Positions 1 to 13,025 of a stretch of DNA of 64,000 bases are shown here, in pieces (positions within the stretch are counted from its first letter, which is position 1; each line of letters opens with the position of its first letter). Below the pieces are notes generated by a model. It had not been told where the DNA came from, searched no databases, and saw nothing but the letters and a program-made list of their open reading frames with translations. Origin of the DNA: Owenia fusiformis (Eukaryota > Annelida > Polychaeta > Sabellida > Oweniidae); contig CAIIXF020000004.1 in assembly GCA_903813345.2 (NCBI GenBank), positions 5,287,525 through 5,351,524 on the forward strand, written 5' to 3'. Position numbers and translations under genes: made by a program.

Positions 1-387
1 GTCCTGAAGCCCATTACTAAATATAATGTATATATAACTTCTTTTAGCACCAGAGGAATACTAGAACTCGTGAATAGTGCAAAAGTCTATGATTGATTTT
101 TCATTTTTCAATTTTTTTTACTTATGGGGACAGTGGGGAAGAATGTTTTGTGTTCTATTAGCTGCTTCATATGCAATAGATAGACCAAATTGTCAAATGA
201 TACATTGTTATTCTTCAATTATTGTTTGTATATAAAAAAGTTCCACATGTTATGTTTATGTTTATGTATCTTTATTTCCACCTATGCAGATGAGTACATA
301 ATAATTATAATGTTAATGTGGCAATATTAAAAATATAAAAATAAAATATATATATATTTACAACGCAAACTGTGTTGATTTAATAGT

Positions 388-1670
388 TTATAGAGCTATA
401 GCTGCAGCTCTTGTTTTTAACATGTGTTTGACACTTAACATTATCTTCACATACATTCTGTAGTCTAATGCTTCATTTTTTCCTAGTAGGACCTCCATTT
501 TTTCAACCATATTATATCCATCAAATATTCTGTCACTTAAAACTGCCAACAAGTCACTCCTACTTTCATGAAGTTCAAGGCAATCTAAGAGAAAATGCCT
601 TGTCGTTTCATTTGTCATCCCACACAGAGGACAAATAGTGTCATAGTTGAGTGGGAAAGCACCTGTTAGCAGTTTTACCATATCCCTACACATCCCTATA
701 TATTTACAATTCGATTGACAGATTCTCCACCATACGCATGGTTTTATCGTAACTTGTATTGTTCTATAAACGCTAAGTCTGTTAGATATGTTACATAACA
801 AGTGCCATCTGTCTTCTTCATACTGCATTATGCGTGCTTTAACAATCCGTTTCCACGCACACTTGGGCATCAGGTCATAATTCAAAAAATATTCATCAAT
901 ATATCGCCATAAATTGTATCTTGTCACAAGGTTCAAAACTGCATTTATTACTGAATAGTTGCTATACAACTTTGAATGTTCAGAAATTGACTTCCATCTA
1001 AAGAACTCAATTATAAAAATCATTTTATACACACATGTGGTTGGTAGATTTAGGATACACCACAGAAACATTAACTTTTTTGTATCTATGACCGCACGAA
1101 TCCTCGACCAGCCCAGTTGTGCCAAGGAAGCTTCGTTATGCACATTACATGGCAATTGTTGAATACGTTTTGCTATTTGTCTATGTGTCAATTCAAGGGT
1201 ATCATAATCACATTGTTTCAATGGCAGGATATCCATACCGTATGTCATGGATGGTACCGATATGGACCAATATAAAATAGAGGCCGTCAGTGGATTGTAT
1301 TCGAAGGAGTCACTGCTGAGAAGCCCCACCCCCGCGTTGATAGCCCTTCTAGCCTTTCCCATTGCATTATCAATATGTTGTTTCAAGTTACCATTTGTAT
1401 TTAAAATAAGACCCACATGTGTACATTCTCTGACATGATCCATTTTATCTGGTCCAAGGTAAAAACACAAGTCTTTGCGGCCCTGTCTCTCTTTAGTGCA
1501 AACCATCAACGTTTTTGACTTCCCAGGGTGGAAGGTGAAACGCCATCGCGTACTGAAACGATATGCTATGTCCAGTAATGTTTGTAAGGACCTTGGGAAC
1601 ACAGCCATGAGGATCAGGTCATCGGCGTATGTGGGTGAGGTTACATTAATATTGAGGTCTCAGGTGAACA
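388..1670 (-). pseudogene. 5'-truncated non-LTR retrotransposon, C-terminal half of reverse transcriptase
   Basis: An open frame of about 406 codons on the minus strand encodes the end of a LINE-type reverse transcriptase. Just upstream of its first Met the same frame reads TYADDLILM (about 1600-1630), the catalytic palm motif. A TGA near 1665 closes the frame, so the endonuclease and RT fingers are missing. The thumb region follows, then a C-terminal zinc-finger-like CPLC...H...C motif near residue 330, as in many LINE ORF2 proteins. The 3' side (250-390) is AT-rich with no clear poly(A). A 5'-truncated copy is typical of target-primed reverse transcription. The clade cannot be assigned by eye. 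It cannot move by itself. Confidence 0.8.
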
Positions 1671-1854
1671 GTAAGTAGAAAGTCAATACTGACTAGGAGT
1701 CATGTTCACCACAGTGTGGATAAAGGCTAGAGACCATGAACTGAACCAAATAATAATGAGAAAACAAGCAATTTGGACACAAAGGGCTACTATTTCCACT
1801 AAAAGGTTTATGTTTTACTTCATCAATGGGCATAGGCATGTACATGTAACACTA

Positions 1855-2120
1855 CATGTAGGCCTAGTATGAAGAGTAAACTAGCATTCCATATTATCAG
1901 CATAGTGTGGTAGGTCTAGTATGAAGAGTAAACTAGCATTCCATATTATCAGCATAGTGTGGTAGGTCTAGTAATATGAAGAGTAAACTAGCATTCCATA
2001 TTATCAGCATAGTGTGGTAGGTCTAGTATGAAGAGTAAACTAGCATTCCATATTATCAGCATAGTGTGGTAGGTCTAGTATGAAGAGTAAACTAGCATTC
2101 CATATTATCAGCATAGTGTG
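1855..2120. repeat. about 52-bp tandem repeat, 5 copies
   Basis: Five near-identical copies of a unit beginning GTAGGTCTAGTATGAAGAG and ending CAGCATAGTGTG follow head to tail; one copy carries a 3-nt insertion. No coding meaning is apparent. Confidence 0.9.
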
Positions 2121-2302
2121 TACTAAAACAAAGGGTATTCAAATTAAAATACATTTCTCTTTGCTATGTATGCGTACAGTACTGAAATGCTAGTTTAACT
2201 CAAGTGTACTAAAACAAAGGGGATTTCAAATTAAAAAAACATTTCTCTTTACATATTTAAGTATGCGTACAATACTGAAATGCTAGTTTAACTCAAGTGT
2301 TT
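2118..2302. repeat. about 90-bp direct duplication
   Basis: Two tandem copies start TGTACTAAAACAAAGG and end AGTTTAACTCAAGTGT, with small indels between them. They directly follow the 52-bp array. Confidence 0.8.
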
Positions 2303-2439
2303 CCCTGGATATTATAACAGAAGAAAGTATTTGCTTAGTTATGTAGTTCATTAAGTTATATATTTATCAAAATATAGTTTCCATGCTTTATTTCAGGGTG
2401 TCTACAAAACAAAGACCTAAGACCTAAGACCTACAAAAC

Positions 2440-4245
2440 TAAGACCCCCCACGTTATAAAACCAAGACCCTGTTATAAAACTAAGACCCCCCACGTTATA
2501 AAACTAAGACCCTGTTATAAAACTAAGACCCCCCACGTTATAAAACTAAGACCCTGTTATAAAACTAAGACCCCCCACGTAATAAAACTAAGACCCTGTT
2601 ATAAAACTAAGACCCCCCACGTTATAAAACTAAGACCCTGTTATAAAACTAAGACCCCCCACGTTATAAAACTAAGACCCTGTTATAAAACTAAGACCCC
2701 CCACGTTATAAAACTAAGACCCTGTTATAAAACTAAGACCCCCCACGTTATAAAACTAAGACCCTGTTATAAAACTAAGACCCCCCACGTTATAAAACTA
2801 AGACCCTGTTATAAAACTAAGACCCCCCACGTAATAAAACTAAGACCCTGTTATAAAACTAAGACCCCCCACGTTATAAAACTAAGACCCTGTTATAAAA
2901 CTAAGACCCCCCACGTTATAAAACTAAGACCCTGTTATAAAACTAAGACCCCCCACGTTATAAAACTAAGACCCTGTTATAAAACTAAGACCCCCCACGT
3001 AATAAAACTAAGACCCTGTTATAAAACTAAGACCCCCCACGTAATAAAACTAAGACCCTGTTATAAAACTAAGACCCCCCACGTTATAAAACTAAGACCC
3101 TGTTATAAAACTAAGACCCCCCACGTTATAAAACTAAGTCCCTGTTATAAAACTAAGACCCCCCACGTTATAAAACTAAGACCCTGTTATAAAACTAAGA
3201 CCCCCCACGTTATAAAACTAAGACCCTGTTATAAAACTAAGACCCCCCACGTTATAAAACTAAGACCCTGTTATAAAACTAAGACCCCCCACGTAATAAA
3301 ACTAAGACCCTGTTATAAAACTAAGACCCCCCACGTTATAAAACTAAGACCCTGTTATAAAACTAAGACCCCCCACGTTATAAAACTAAGACCCTGTTAT
3401 AAAACTAAGACCCCCCACGTTATAAAACTAAGACCCTGTTATAAAACTAAGACCCCCACGTTATAAAACTAAGACCCTGTTATAAAACTAAGACCCCCCA
3501 CGTTATAAAACTAAGACCCTGTTATAAAACTAAGACCCCCCACGTTATAAAACTAAGACCCTGTTATAAAACTAAGACCCCCCACGTTATAAAACTAAGA
3601 CCCTGTTATAAAACTAAGACCCCCCACGTTATAAAACTAAGACCCTGTTATAAAACTAAGACCCCCCACGTTATAAAACTAAGACCCTGTTATAAAACTA
3701 AGACCCCCCACGTTATAAAACTAAGACCCTGTTATAAAACTAAGACCCCCCACGTAATAAAACTAAGACCCTGTTATAAAACTAAGACCCCCCACGTAAT
3801 AAAACTAAGACCCTGTTATAAAACTAAGACCCCCCCCCCCCGTTATAAAACTAAGACCCTGTTATAAAACTAAGACCCCCCACGTTATAAAACTAAGACC
3901 CTGTTATAAAACTAAGACCCCCCACGTTATAAAACTAAGACCATGTTATAAAACTAAGACCCCCCACGTTATAAAACTAAGACCCTGTTATAAAACTAAG
4001 ACCCCCCACGTTATAAAACTAAGACCCTGTTATAAAACCAAGACCCCCCACTTTATAAAACTAAGACCCTGTTATAAAACTAAGACCCCCCACGTTATAA
4101 AACTAAGACCCTGTTATAAAACTAAGACCCCCCACGTAATAAAACTAAGACCCTGTTATAAAACTAAGACCCCCCACGTTATAAAACTAAGACCCTGTTA
4201 TAAAACTAAGACCTCCCACGTTATAAAACTAAGACCCTGTTATAA
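2440..4245. repeat. left arm array, 42-bp unit, about 43 copies
   Basis: Unit alternates TAAAACTAAGACCCTGTTA with TAAAACTAAGACCCCCCACGTTA. Sporadic GTTA/GTAA variants and a C-run expansion near 3830 mark individual units. Open frames through this array are repeat artefacts (42 is divisible by 3). Confidence 0.95.
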
Positions 4246-5545
4246 GAATCAGTCACCGTGCCTTGCTCTGCTCGCCACAAGGTAGTCTTGCCTCTGGGCC
4301 TTGTGTTCCCCAGTAACATACAACAGCGGATTATATAAAAATGGACTGTAACAAATACCCGGATTTGTTGATTTTTAAAAAAAGTAATTTTTTGATATCA
4401 CTTTTTATGCCCGGCATAAAAAGTGATATCCCATTTTATGCCGGCATAAAAAGTGATGTCCCATTTTATGCTGAGCATAAAAAGAGATACTCCATTTTAT
4501 GCTGGTATTGTTTTGGAAGTGATGTTTAATGGTAGTTCAAGATTTAAGACCCATCATTCTGGCACAGATTGCTGAACCATTGTTAGTTAAGAATTCCTAA
4601 TAGAATTAAGAATTATTAGCTGAAACTGAGTTGTTTTGCCCTGGCAAACAATTTTCCAACTTGTAGTTCAACTTCTTCTGTCTATTTGTTGACAGTCTGT
4701 GATGTCATCATCAATCATCACAATAGAAATGAGGTAATTCACGATGACATCACAAAGTACTCTGATGACATCATCAATCATCACAATGGAAACGAGATAA
4801 TTCATGATGACATCACAAAGCATCTCTGTCATAGATAGAACTCTGCCACATTTCTTAGAAATCAAACTACTATGTGACATCATAGATAATCTCACTGTCA
4901 CAGATAGAATTCACCTAATTCCCATTGTGATGATTGATGATGACATCACAGACTGTCAACACATATAGACAAAAATGAATTTCAAATGCATATTGGGATA
5001 TTGTTTGCTAGGACAAACAGAACAGTTTCAGCTATTAATTCTTAATTCTATTAGGAATTCTTAACTAAAATAAGTTGCTTCTGGTCCTTTTATAACAGGG
5101 TCTTAGACCTGTATGTTACTGGGGAACTCGAGGGATAGAGCCGAGACTACCTTAAAATTATGTATATGTGTACGTTACTAGGGAAAACAAGGGTCAGTGG
5201 CAAGACTACCATATGTGTATGTTACTAGGGTAAACAAGGGCCAGAGGCAAGACTACCATGTGTAGATTCTGTATGTGAGAAGGGAACACAAGGACCAGAA
5301 GCAAGACTACCTTTTGTAGAATCTTTATGTTAGTGGGGAGAATCTGTATATTAGAAGGGAACACAAGGACCAGAAGCAAGACTACCTTTTGTAGAATCTT
5401 TATGTTAGTGGGGAGAATCTGTATATTAGAAGAGAACACAAGGACCAGAAGCAAGACTATCTTTTGTAGAATCTGTATGTTACTGGGGAACACAAGGCCC
5501 AGAGGCAAGACTACCTTGTGGCGAGCAGAGCAAGGCACGGTGACT

Positions 5546-6832
5546 GATTCTTATAACAGGGTCTTAGTTTTATAACGTGGGAGGTCTTAGTTTTATAACA
5601 GGGTCTTAGTTTTATAACGTGGGGGGTCTTAGTTTTATAACAGGGTCTTAGTTTTATTACGTGGGGGGTCTTAGTTTTATAACAGGGTCTTAGTTTTATA
5701 ACGTGGGGGGTCTTAGTTTTATAACAGGGTCTTAGTTTTATAACGTGGGGGGTCTTGGTTTTATAACAGGGTCTTAGTTTTATAACGTGGGGGTCTTAGT
5801 TTTATAACAGGGTCTTAGCTTTATAACGTGGGGGGTCTTAATTTTATAACAGGGTCTTAGTTTTATTACGTGGGGGTCTAAGTTTTATAACGTGGGGGGT
5901 CTTAGTTTTATAACGTGGGGGGTCTTAGTTTTATAACAGGGTCTTAGTTTTATAACGTGGGGGGTCTTAGTTTTATAACAGGGTCTTAGTTTTATTACGT
6001 GGGGGGTCTTAGTTTTATAACAGGGTCTTAGTTTTATAATGTGGGGGGTCTTAGTTTTGTAACAGGGTCTTAGTTTTATAACGTGGGGGGTCTTAGTTTT
6101 ATAACAGAGTCTTAGTTTTATAACGTGGGGGGTCTTAGTTTTATAACAGGGTCTTAGTTTTATTACGTGGGGGGTCTTAGTTTTATAACAGGGTCTTAGT
6201 TTTATTACGTGGGGGGTCTTAGTTTTATAACAGGGTCTTAGTTTTATAACGTGGGGGGTCTTAGTTTTATAACAGGGTCTTAGTTTTATAACGTGGGGGG
6301 TCTTAGTTTTATAACAGGGTCTTAGTTTTATAACGTGGGGGGTCTTAGTTTTATAACAGGGTCTTAGTTTTATTACGTGGGGGGTCTTAGTTTTATTACG
6401 TGGGGGGTCTTAGTTTTATTACGTGGGGGGTCTTAGTTTTATAACAGGGTCTTAGTTTTATAACGTGGGGGGTCTTAGTTTTATAACAGGGTCTTAGTTT
6501 TATAACGTGGGGGGTCTTAGTTTTATAACAGGGTCTTAGTTTTATAACGTGGGGGGTCTTAGTTTTATAACAGGGTCTTAGTTTTATAACGTGGGGGGTC
6601 TTAGTTTTATAACAGGGTCTTAGTTTTATAACGTGGGGGGTCTTAGTTTTATAACAGGGTCTTAGTTATATTACGTGGGGGGTCTTAGTTTTATAACAGG
6701 GTCTTAGTTTTATAACGTGGGGGGTCTTAGTTTTATAACAGGGTCTTAGTTTTATAACGTGGGGGGTCTTAGTTTTATAACAGGGTCTTGGTTTTATAAC
6801 GTGGGGGGTCTTAGTTTTGTAGGTCTTAGGTC
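5546..6832. repeat. right arm array, inverted 42-bp unit, about 30 copies
   Basis: Reverse complement of the left arm unit. It is about 0.5 kb shorter than the left arm, so the two arms have changed copy number independently since they formed. Confidence 0.95.
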
Positions 6833-6925
6833 TTTTAGGTCTTTGTTTTGTAGACACCCCTTTATTTCATGAAATGTTATGTAATGTGCTGCAGAGAAAT
6901 TGGTAGAAAAAAACTGAAATATATA

Positions 6926-7245
6926 TATCCTATGCCAAGTAGAGTTTTAGGGAGATAAGTTGGTAAGATATATCCCGTATCTTGATTTTGAGGTTTCGAT
7001 ATCCAGAACCTCCATATCTCCCGCCATATCTCCCGCTTCGGTGCATATCTTCCCGCTTCCGGTAATTTCACTGAAAACTCTACATGGTATAGGATAAAGC
7101 AGTTATGTACGGTCGGTTTGGATATTGGGTTCATCCCTTGTGAGATATGCACATCTACCTTTGGTTCCTACGGTCCCCCAGGTAGATATGCATATTTCCC
7201 TCTGGATAAACCCCATATCCAAAACCTCCCAGTACATAACCCTTA
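6926..7245. repeat. palindromic MITE-like repeat, copy 1
   Basis: The segment 6928-7097 has inverted ends (TCCTATGCCAAGTAGAGTTT at left, its imperfect complement at 7075-7097). It is followed by a second inverted pair built on CCCCATATCCAAA (7100-7140 against 7204-7243). The same sequence occurs inverted at 51176-51475. No ORF of interest. Confidence 0.75.
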
Positions 7246-7349
7246 TATATGTAAAGGCCTTGTGAATGCTGAATAGTATACAGATATAAATATATAAAAA
7301 GCAGTTGGTTCTCAAATGCTCAAATGTACACATAACAAAAAGAGCCTTC

Positions 7350-8500
7350 CACAAAAATGTTCATGAACTCTTAAAACATGTATAAAATAAATGCTTAAAC
7401 AATACTACATTTGCAATACATAAAACTTCCTAAATGCCCATTAGCATGATGTTTGTGATAACTGTTGAACAAATAATATCATCCTTTATACAAATGGATA
7501 CAAAAGGTATGTGTTCAATGTCTTAAACAGTTAATAATCACATATCATGTGATATGTACATTTGTTCTATGCTGAGCAAAAATTACTAACCTACCCATCA
7601 GATCTTGATACAACTACAGACTTGAAAAATATCTTAATATTATAGTTGTCACAGGTCAGATATTTTTCAGGTTGGTTCGGGCCACAAAAAAAGTTTGCAA
7701 CATTTCTGCCTTCTCTGAATACTTTACATAATTTGTGTACCTGTTTTATGTTAAGTGTGACAGATATTTGAGCCAGACTGTACAGTGATTTATACTCATG
7801 TGAATAAGAGAACAAAGCAATAATGAATTGCCTCAAAATGATATACCATGATTGTATAGTGAATTGTACTTTGCTTCAGTATTTGTTACACACAAGAACG
7901 TATATTTCTTTATATTTACTTGCATAAATTGGCTTTATTTGTATATACCTGTAAGCCATGGATATTCAATTGCATTTTCCATATATTTGTTCTCTATGCT
8001 TAAATGTTATACTTCGAATTCTATGTTATAGAAAATTCTACTTAACTTATTTTCTCGCTTTCACATTTTATTTTCATTAATACACGCTATATAACACAGG
8101 GCCAAACAATAACAGCATTTAAAAAAAATTGTTATATTAGCAAGATCACTTGTCATATCAATATATCAGTGTATGTTTTGCATTTAGACTACATATTTTT
8201 TATTTATATTTTTATTTAAATTTGCACAGATTTGAAAATAATGTTGTATATAAGTATAATGGAATGTATGGATGCCTTAAGACAACATATCATATACCTG
8301 CATGTGTACTGTATCAAATAACAAAGAAAAAAATACTAGAATAAAAACTCTTAATTCATATCATATGCTTATACAACATATTCAAATGAGATGCATCATT
8401 AAAGATTATAGAAATAAAATCTTAACTTCAATGCTGGTTTTCCCTCTTACAGCTCACATGTTTATGCTTCTTGACAAAATTCACAAGTGTAACTACAGGT
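7350..8500. other. AT-rich intergenic stretch
   Basis: Only short frames; no recognisable gene, RNA or repeat structure seen. Confidence 0.5.
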
Positions 8501-8521
8501 GTTCAAAAAAAACGCAACCCA

Positions 8522-8860
8522 AAGAAATCGCGATATCGTGGAAAATACTAATCCAATTATGTTCATATTTCCAGGAAAGTAAGAAGAGACTGTGTATGTA
8601 TAGCCCATGTTGTTAGTTAGTTGTAAAACATGATGTCTTGGACACTAGCTCAAAAGACAGTTGTACCAGCAAAATACGAAAAACGTGAATGGAAAATAAC
8701 TATATCTTGGAAAATACAAATTCAATTATGTTTATTTTTTTCAGGAAAACAAAGAAGAGACTGTGTATGTATAGCTCCTGTTGTCAGTTAGTTGTAAAAC
8801 GGGATGCCTTGGACACTTGCTCCAAAGACAGTTGTACTAGGAAAATATGAAAATGCAGTC
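8522..8860. repeat. about 167-bp tandem duplication
   Basis: Two diverged copies share GAAGAGACTGTGTATGTATAG and GACAGTTGTACTAGGAAAAT-like blocks in the same order and spacing. Confidence 0.75.
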
Positions 8861-8869
8861 AGAGGTGAC

Positions 8870-11515
8870 TGCCACAGCAATAAAACCAAATAACTTTCTA
8901 ACCATGGTGTTTTGGCACTTCAGACTTGGCACAAATTATCGTAATTCAATGTGTGGTGAATTTGTAGAGTTTCATCAAAATCACTCCAGTGACTAATTTC
9001 TTGAATAGTTTTTGTTAAATGAACCAAACTTTCCTTTGTATAACTATAATATTGAGAGGTCCAAGAAAATTTTGTATATGCTTTTTTGTTCCAACAAGCT
9101 TATAAGGTCGGGAAAATATTTTATTTCATTTTCAAGAATGGGTAGAAAGGAACAAAAAACAAGAATTGGCCACACAAAACAATAAATAGAGGATATCCTA
9201 TGATTTATGAATGATATGATTTTTTTCCACGAATGGATATGATATCTGCACGAGCGAGCGTTGTCTAGGAGGCCTGGCCTATTCATTAAAGCAATTCAAT
9301 AGTAAACTTTCTCTTTAAAAATAAATCTTCCTCCGTCCCATTTTCCCGATCATATTTGATGATGACCTCATAAAATAATTTCCTACGCTCCACTCACTTT
9401 GTTAAGAATTGTTATATAGCTAAGGAACAGTAGTTGTTGACTGACCTAATCTAAATGTTATAGATACCCAGCAAGTGAAATACCCTGCCTGTGAATCATT
9501 ATCATTGTTGTTGAACTGTGATGCCCCCTATACACATGGTCTTTACGAGTTTTTAATCCAGATGCACTGGTCGTAATCCACAAAATGTATGTCATAGGTT
9601 TTGGTCCGATATATCCACATCGATTACCCATGCCATTTTTATAAAAGATTTTTAAAATTATATCTATCGACCTTAGCCTACATGTATGGTCAGTATGCAG
9701 TTATGGGCAAGCCCTACCTTTGTTCCTCCCCATGAAAGTATAGATCGTGATTTGAGCGGGGATTTGGAATCCAAACGTCAAATCAAACTGCATACTTTGA
9801 ATTGACTCACTGTGACTATATCAAAATTGTTAGGCATGTAATGTATTGCAAGGCGGAGCAAAAAGTAATAGGAACATTTATTTGTATTGAAATGCATAGA
9901 TCCTCAGCATAGGTTTTAGGCCGATATAAAGATGACAGCACCAACAGAATCCAGTATTATCTTTTTAAATAAACACAGATAGATTACCATGCCATCTTTA
10001 TTTTAAAATTATTTCTATCGACCTGAGCCCTATGATCCTGAGACTAACATAAAATGGTCATATAGATCGATGGAGTAAAATGAGACTGAATTAAATCCAT
10101 GCTTCAACGAGGACAGAATAAACTTAACCAAAACAACTTCAAACTTGAAACTTGAGAATATTAATTTCAGCCATATTTGAAGTCATGGGACAGAGTAATA
10201 TAAGCATTAATAAATGGGATTGATGGGAAGCTAGACTTTGGAAGATTTGTGACAGATTCTCACCCGTCTAATTTTACGCTACATTTTGGGCTAACATGAC
10301 AAATGAGCAATTAGTGCCCAAAATTTCAAAACTGGAGTCTAATTCTTAAGACTTTTTCCACCAAGTGCGGAATATTTGCAATATGCACTACGAATTAAAA
10401 TTAGACAGGCGTCTATCATAATAGTGTGGAATTACTCGAGTCTAGACAGTGGCCTAAGAAGAAGGTAAGTGTGGAACATGCAATTCCCGGGGCGCAATTC
10501 TCAACTACAAATTAAACCACCTTACAGACTAAGTCTTAGCTAGGATGAAGAAAATAATCTAGCAAAACACCACACATTATCAACTCAGTACACTAGGGGT
10601 CTAGGGGACTTTTTAACGTATTCCTGGGCCTCGGGTAAATATCCATTAGCTTATTCTCGAAAGCAATTTCGTTCAGTGCGTTCAATCCTGCGCAGATTGA
10701 GCGGTCCCTAATACCGGAAGTAAGTAAACGGAAATATATTTTTGTTCTTCAGAACTAACTCACATTTCCCACAATTATACTTGTACTTGGAAAAGCCATT
10801 ACATTTTAACTAAAATATATTAATATTTAGATGTTTATCTACAGAAGGCATTCGTAGTAAATTCTACTGATTGACACCTTTTTCAGAATGTCTGATTTTT
10901 TATCATTTTGATTTTTGAATGGACTTTCCTCTTGAAAGCTAATGATTTTTGTCTTGATTTTAGACTAGATATCTAAGAGCGATGGACAATTTGCTTATTT
11001 GCTGGAAAATTTGAAGTCATGCCAGTTTTTTTTGCGTGACAGAATTTGGAACGTAGAGATAATGACAGAATATGTCACGCAAATACGCATTTTACATGTA
11101 CCTGATTATTGTCAGGCAAAAATATTTCTTTAGAAAAACTTGAAAGAGCGATCACCGATACAGCAAAAAACGAACGTCGAAAAAAATGAACGCATTTCTT
11201 TCGTACATTATATTTTGTGAAAATGCAACTCTACATAAATGTTTAATAGAGTCGCAGTGCGGCATTGAAAATAGCACCCCTGTGTAATCCAATGGGAAAG
11301 AACCCGGATGTAGACAAAGTTATACTATACATGAGAGCTCTTCAAACAGGAGGAAACTAAACTGAACTAAACTAAACGTTATCACGTATCGGAGTATTGT
11401 TGAACCTTTAAATGGCCTACACTGTACCTACCTGGCCTATCCCCAGTTGTATGGGTTTATCGGTGGACCAGGAGATTTTCATTTTACTTCAAGATGTCGA
11501 ATGTGGAACCCCCTT
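8870..11515. other. intergenic DNA with dispersed repeat fragments
   Basis: No gene seen. Two related segments at about 9590-9680 and 9895-10030 share CATAGGTTTT, a GCCGATATA block and a TATCGACCT...AGCC end; a third relative lies at about 20630-20710. The stretch 10985-11215 resembles 41445-41640 (TTTGAAGTCA, GCGTGACAGAA, TCACGCAAATACGCATTTTAC blocks), another dispersed family. Confidence 0.55.
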
Positions 11516-11519
11516 AATT

Positions 11520-11747
11520 CGCATAGCCCAAATGTAACGAACCGATAGGCTATTAAAACAAATATTTTATCATTCTGCCGATTAACCCATATGATTGGAG
11601 ATTCAACTGCATTTAAAAAAGAATTTAATATTAATCAGTTATTTATGTTTAGGTTGAATCCCCAATCGGATGGGTTAATTGAGAACAAGGAAATTGTAGT
11701 TTTTAATCGGTAAATTCCTCCATCTATTGGTACATCTGGGCTCTGCA
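11520..11747. repeat. imperfect palindromic MITE candidate
   Basis: Outer inverted pair GCATAGCCCAAATGTA against TACATCTGGGCTCTGC, and an inner pair ATTAACCCATATGATTGG against CCAATCGGATGGGTTAAT. No clear target duplication. Confidence 0.6.
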
Positions 11748-12136
11748 ATGGAGCACTGGACTATAAGTCCTGGAATTGGATAAGTCTTATAACACAACAA
11801 AAAATTCGGCCAGAGATAACACCAAAAATGATATAGAAAAAAATAATTCATACCTCAATCTTGTTATTCTGGCCAGATAATACTGTACATGTAAGACCAT
11901 CGTAAAATTCGGTTTCTAGAGCTATAGAGGTGGGGCACCTTATTTCGCGATTTGAAATAGCCATGCAGATATGAAAGGGGAAAGGGGAACCTTCCTAACC
12001 TGGTGAATATAATCAGCTAATAGTAGGACTTCCCACAACTGCCTGCCCTACCTGCCCTAACTTAACACAATGTACCTCTAAATAATGTTCAACCTTGGAG
12101 AGGTTTTTTATATTTATTGAGTAATATGACTTGACT

Positions 12137-12328
12137 GGGTTTGTAGAAATTTGGGAGGAAGTTACATACATTTTTGTAAATTCAAAACAAATCTTACACG
12201 CTTTCTAATGATATATGTTATATATTCCTATTTTTTGTTTTTTGGGTACCTGGTTTTTCAACCGGGTACCAAGTTTGAACCCAGCATGAAGGATTTACTA
12301 CCCGGTACCCGGTATTTTCTACAAACCC
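12137..12328. mobile_element. 192-bp MITE with 10-bp TSD
   Basis: Ends GGGTTTGTAGAAAT and ATTTTCTACAAACCC are inverted, and the element is flanked by TGACTTGACT at 12127-12136 and 12329-12338. The GGGT start and 10-bp TSD resemble the fold-back element at 2396-6859, so both may belong to one Mutator-like group (inference). Confidence 0.7.
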
Positions 12329-12467
12329 TGACTTGACTTGGTATGTGTTCCAACATCCCTATGGAGGAGGTGTTCCACTTTTTCAATGATATTTTGTATT
12401 CAATTTCAAGGTTTTATGTTGTTCAATTCCAGACTCTACTTACATATGTGACTTGTATACTAGTAAT

Positions 12468-12518
12468 ATGGCAGGAAAAAAGTGCTTCCCTACATCAACT
12501 CCAGTACACAGTGACAAA
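12468..12518 (+). other. candidate 5' exon upstream of the zinc-finger gene
   Basis: ATG plus 16 codons precede a consensus donor AAA|GTGAGT. The next good acceptor (TTTGTTTTGCAG, ending 12841) leads into the zinc-finger exon, but in phase the joined frame stops after 14 more codons. If real, this is a 5' untranslated exon with a short upstream ORF. No other support. Confidence 0.3.
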
Positions 12519-13025
12519 GTGAGTTCCTCTTTGTATAACTAAGGTGACATTCGAGAATTCAAATGCAAGCTGATGGTTTAACTTACATTTTGTGGCCGAC
12601 TCATTTAAATAGGAATGAAATAGTGGAATAAAATCCCTCTGTCTATCAACTGTCAGCTGCCATTCCATTGTACTTGACTCCTTTTTATTTTACGGAGCTC
12701 CATTCTGGTTATTTTAAGTACTCTTTTCATAGGATGGGGACAAGTCCAAACAGTAAACAAGGAGTAGGCTCATTTAGTAATTAGTCTTTCTATCAGAATA
12801 ATGTGGAAATCATGCTAAATGTCCTTTAATTTGTTTTGCAGATTTATGTATTGAGGAAAAGCACAAAATCTGATGTTAGTTGGTAGCATGTTAAATAGTG
12901 AATTGATGGACCTGAACATGATGGCAAAAGTGAACCTGAACTTGATGTCAAAAGTGAACCTGAAATGATGTCAAAATTGAACCTGAACTGATGACAATTT
13001 TGAATAGATGTCCATAGTGAAATAA

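Larger units (their letters stand above)
2396..6859. mobile_element. Fold-back (Mutator-like?) DNA transposon with tandem-repeat arms
   Basis: A 4.46-kb near-palindrome. It begins GGGTGTCTACAAAACAAAG and ends with the reverse complement. It is flanked by a perfect 10-bp direct repeat CTTTATTTCA at 2386-2395 and 6860-6869. Each arm is an array of a 42-bp unit built from two related half units. Inside the arrays are further inverted repeats (4246-4330 with 5470-5540; 4575-4640 with 5005-5070; 4680-4740 with 4915-4975), so the palindrome continues almost to its centre near 4820. No transposase ORF is present, so it is non-autonomous. The 10-bp TSD and fold-back shape fit Mutator-like or FB-type elements; the superfamily is an inference. 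Confidence 0.85.

Noticed and set aside
5206-6857. Open frames on the minus strand made of repeated peptides
   Set aside because: They follow from tandem DNA repeats whose unit length is divisible by 3; no domain, no start context, and they lie in the fold-back arms.
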